This document shows, piece by piece, positions 13,295 through 13,601 of a DNA stretch of 13,601 nt. The notes beneath the pieces were generated by a model. The model searched no databases, was not told the DNA's origin, and saw nothing but the letters and a program-made list of their open reading frames with translations. The stretch is taken from the NCBI GenBank assembly GCA_030654555.1, contig JAURXG010000115.1:1-13601 (forward strand), read 5' to 3'. Source of the stretch: Aquabacterium sp. GTDB lineage: Bacteria > Pseudomonadota > Gammaproteobacteria > Burkholderiales > Burkholderiaceae_C. Made by a program: the position numbers and the translations under genes. Positions within the stretch are counted from its first letter, which is position 1; the number at the start of each line of letters is the position of its first letter.

Positions 13295-13601
13295 TCACCC
13301 ACCCCGGTTCAGCTGTTGCAGGGCCACCCAGGCCTGGCCCAGCGCGATGCCGCCGTCATTGGGTGGCGCCTGCCGTGCCTGCAGCACCTGCAGGCCGTGG
13401 GCCTCCAGCCGCGGTACCAGCAGTGCGGTGAGCCGGGCGTTGAGGAAGCAGCCGCCACCCAGCGCCACGCGGCGCAGGCCTGTGCTGCGGGCCGCGCCCG
13501 ACACCCAGGCCGCCAGGCCAACGGCCAGCGCATGATGGAACAGCGCGGCAGCGTAGACCGCCTCGGGCCTGTCCGGCCCGCCCGGCCCCGGGACGACGCG
13601 G
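13295..13601 (-). CDS. hypF: HypF carbamoyltransferase, C-terminal part only
   Basis: HypF makes the carbamoyl group that becomes the cyanide ligands of the [NiFe]-hydrogenase active site. Only about 101 C-terminal codons lie in the window; the gene continues past the right edge. Recognisable segments: AAALFHHALA, then RRVALGGGCFLNARLT (the family has VxLSGGVFQNxxL), and QAPPNDGGIALGQAW, the hallmark PPNDGG-ALGQ near the C-terminus. The stop is TGA at 13297-13295. It converges on the prenyltransferase gene. Its presence implies hydrogenase genes to the right of the window, so H2 metabolism may share a locus with the electron conduit. Confidence 0.9.
   Translation of the reverse strand, partial: RVVPGPGGPDRPEAVYAAALFHHALAVGLAAWVSGAARSTGLRRVALGGGCFLNARLTALLVPRLEAHGLQVLQARQAPPNDGGIALGQAWVALQQLNRGG

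Noticed and set aside
1..13601. CRISPR arrays, insertion sequences, tRNA or rRNA genes
   Set aside because: I looked for regularly spaced repeats, transposase motifs with terminal inverted repeats, and cloverleaf or rRNA signatures and saw none.

Overview
The window is GC-rich and carries no insertion sequence, tRNA, rRNA or CRISPR array that I can see. Gene content (a nuo operon, an outer-membrane decaheme conduit, a NapC/NirT tetraheme cytochrome, a UbiA-family prenyltransferase and hypF) and codon bias suggest a proteobacterium, most likely a betaproteobacterium of the Burkholderiales (Rubrivivax/Leptothrix/Rhodoferax-like). That assignment is an inference from protein style, not a database match.

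Layout. Positions 1-4385 (minus strand) hold the start of a complex I operon, nuoA-B-C-D-E-F, tightly packed, with nuoF running off the left edge. A 365-base divergent region (4386-4750) separates it from a plus-strand mtrCAB-type cluster: a decaheme outer-membrane lipoprotein of the OmcA/MtrC family (4751-7348), a periplasmic decaheme cytochrome of the DmsE/MtrA/PioA family (7488-8459) and an MtrB/PioB-type outer-membrane barrel (8491-10686). A terminator-like hairpin lies between mtrC and mtrA. Convergent to these, on the minus strand, are a membrane-anchored tetraheme NapC/NirT (CymA-like) cytochrome (10801-11421) and a small monoheme class I cytochrome c (11612-11923) that could fill the role of MtoD. 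Then come a plus-strand UbiA/MenA-like prenyltransferase (12223-13173) and, from the right edge on the minus strand, the C-terminal end of hypF ([NiFe]-hydrogenase maturation).

How it fits together (inference). MtrC, MtrB and MtrA would form a trans-outer-membrane wire. The small cytochrome c would shuttle across the periplasm, and the NapC-like protein would connect this to the quinone pool, perhaps supplied by the MenA-like enzyme. The adjacent complex I would link quinone and NAD(H). The set contains 25 predicted covalent hemes (10+10+4+1). It could run outward (metal or electrode respiration) or inward (Fe(II) or electrode oxidation with complex I working in reverse). The complex I subunits look unlike the usual housekeeping betaproteobacterial type, so this may be a second, specialised complex.

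Regulation. FNR/CRP-like 14-mers (TTGAY-N4-RTCAA type) occur at 4559 and 4617 (nuoA/mtrC divergent region), 11483 (before the tetraheme gene), 12052 (before the monoheme gene) and 12177 (before the prenyltransferase). This suggests a single redox- or oxygen-responsive regulon. The unusual points most worth checking are this shared motif set, the nuo-mtr pairing, a CX3CH first heme site in the NapC-like protein, the mtrC-mtrA terminator, and a 34-codon ORF overlapping the nuoA start.
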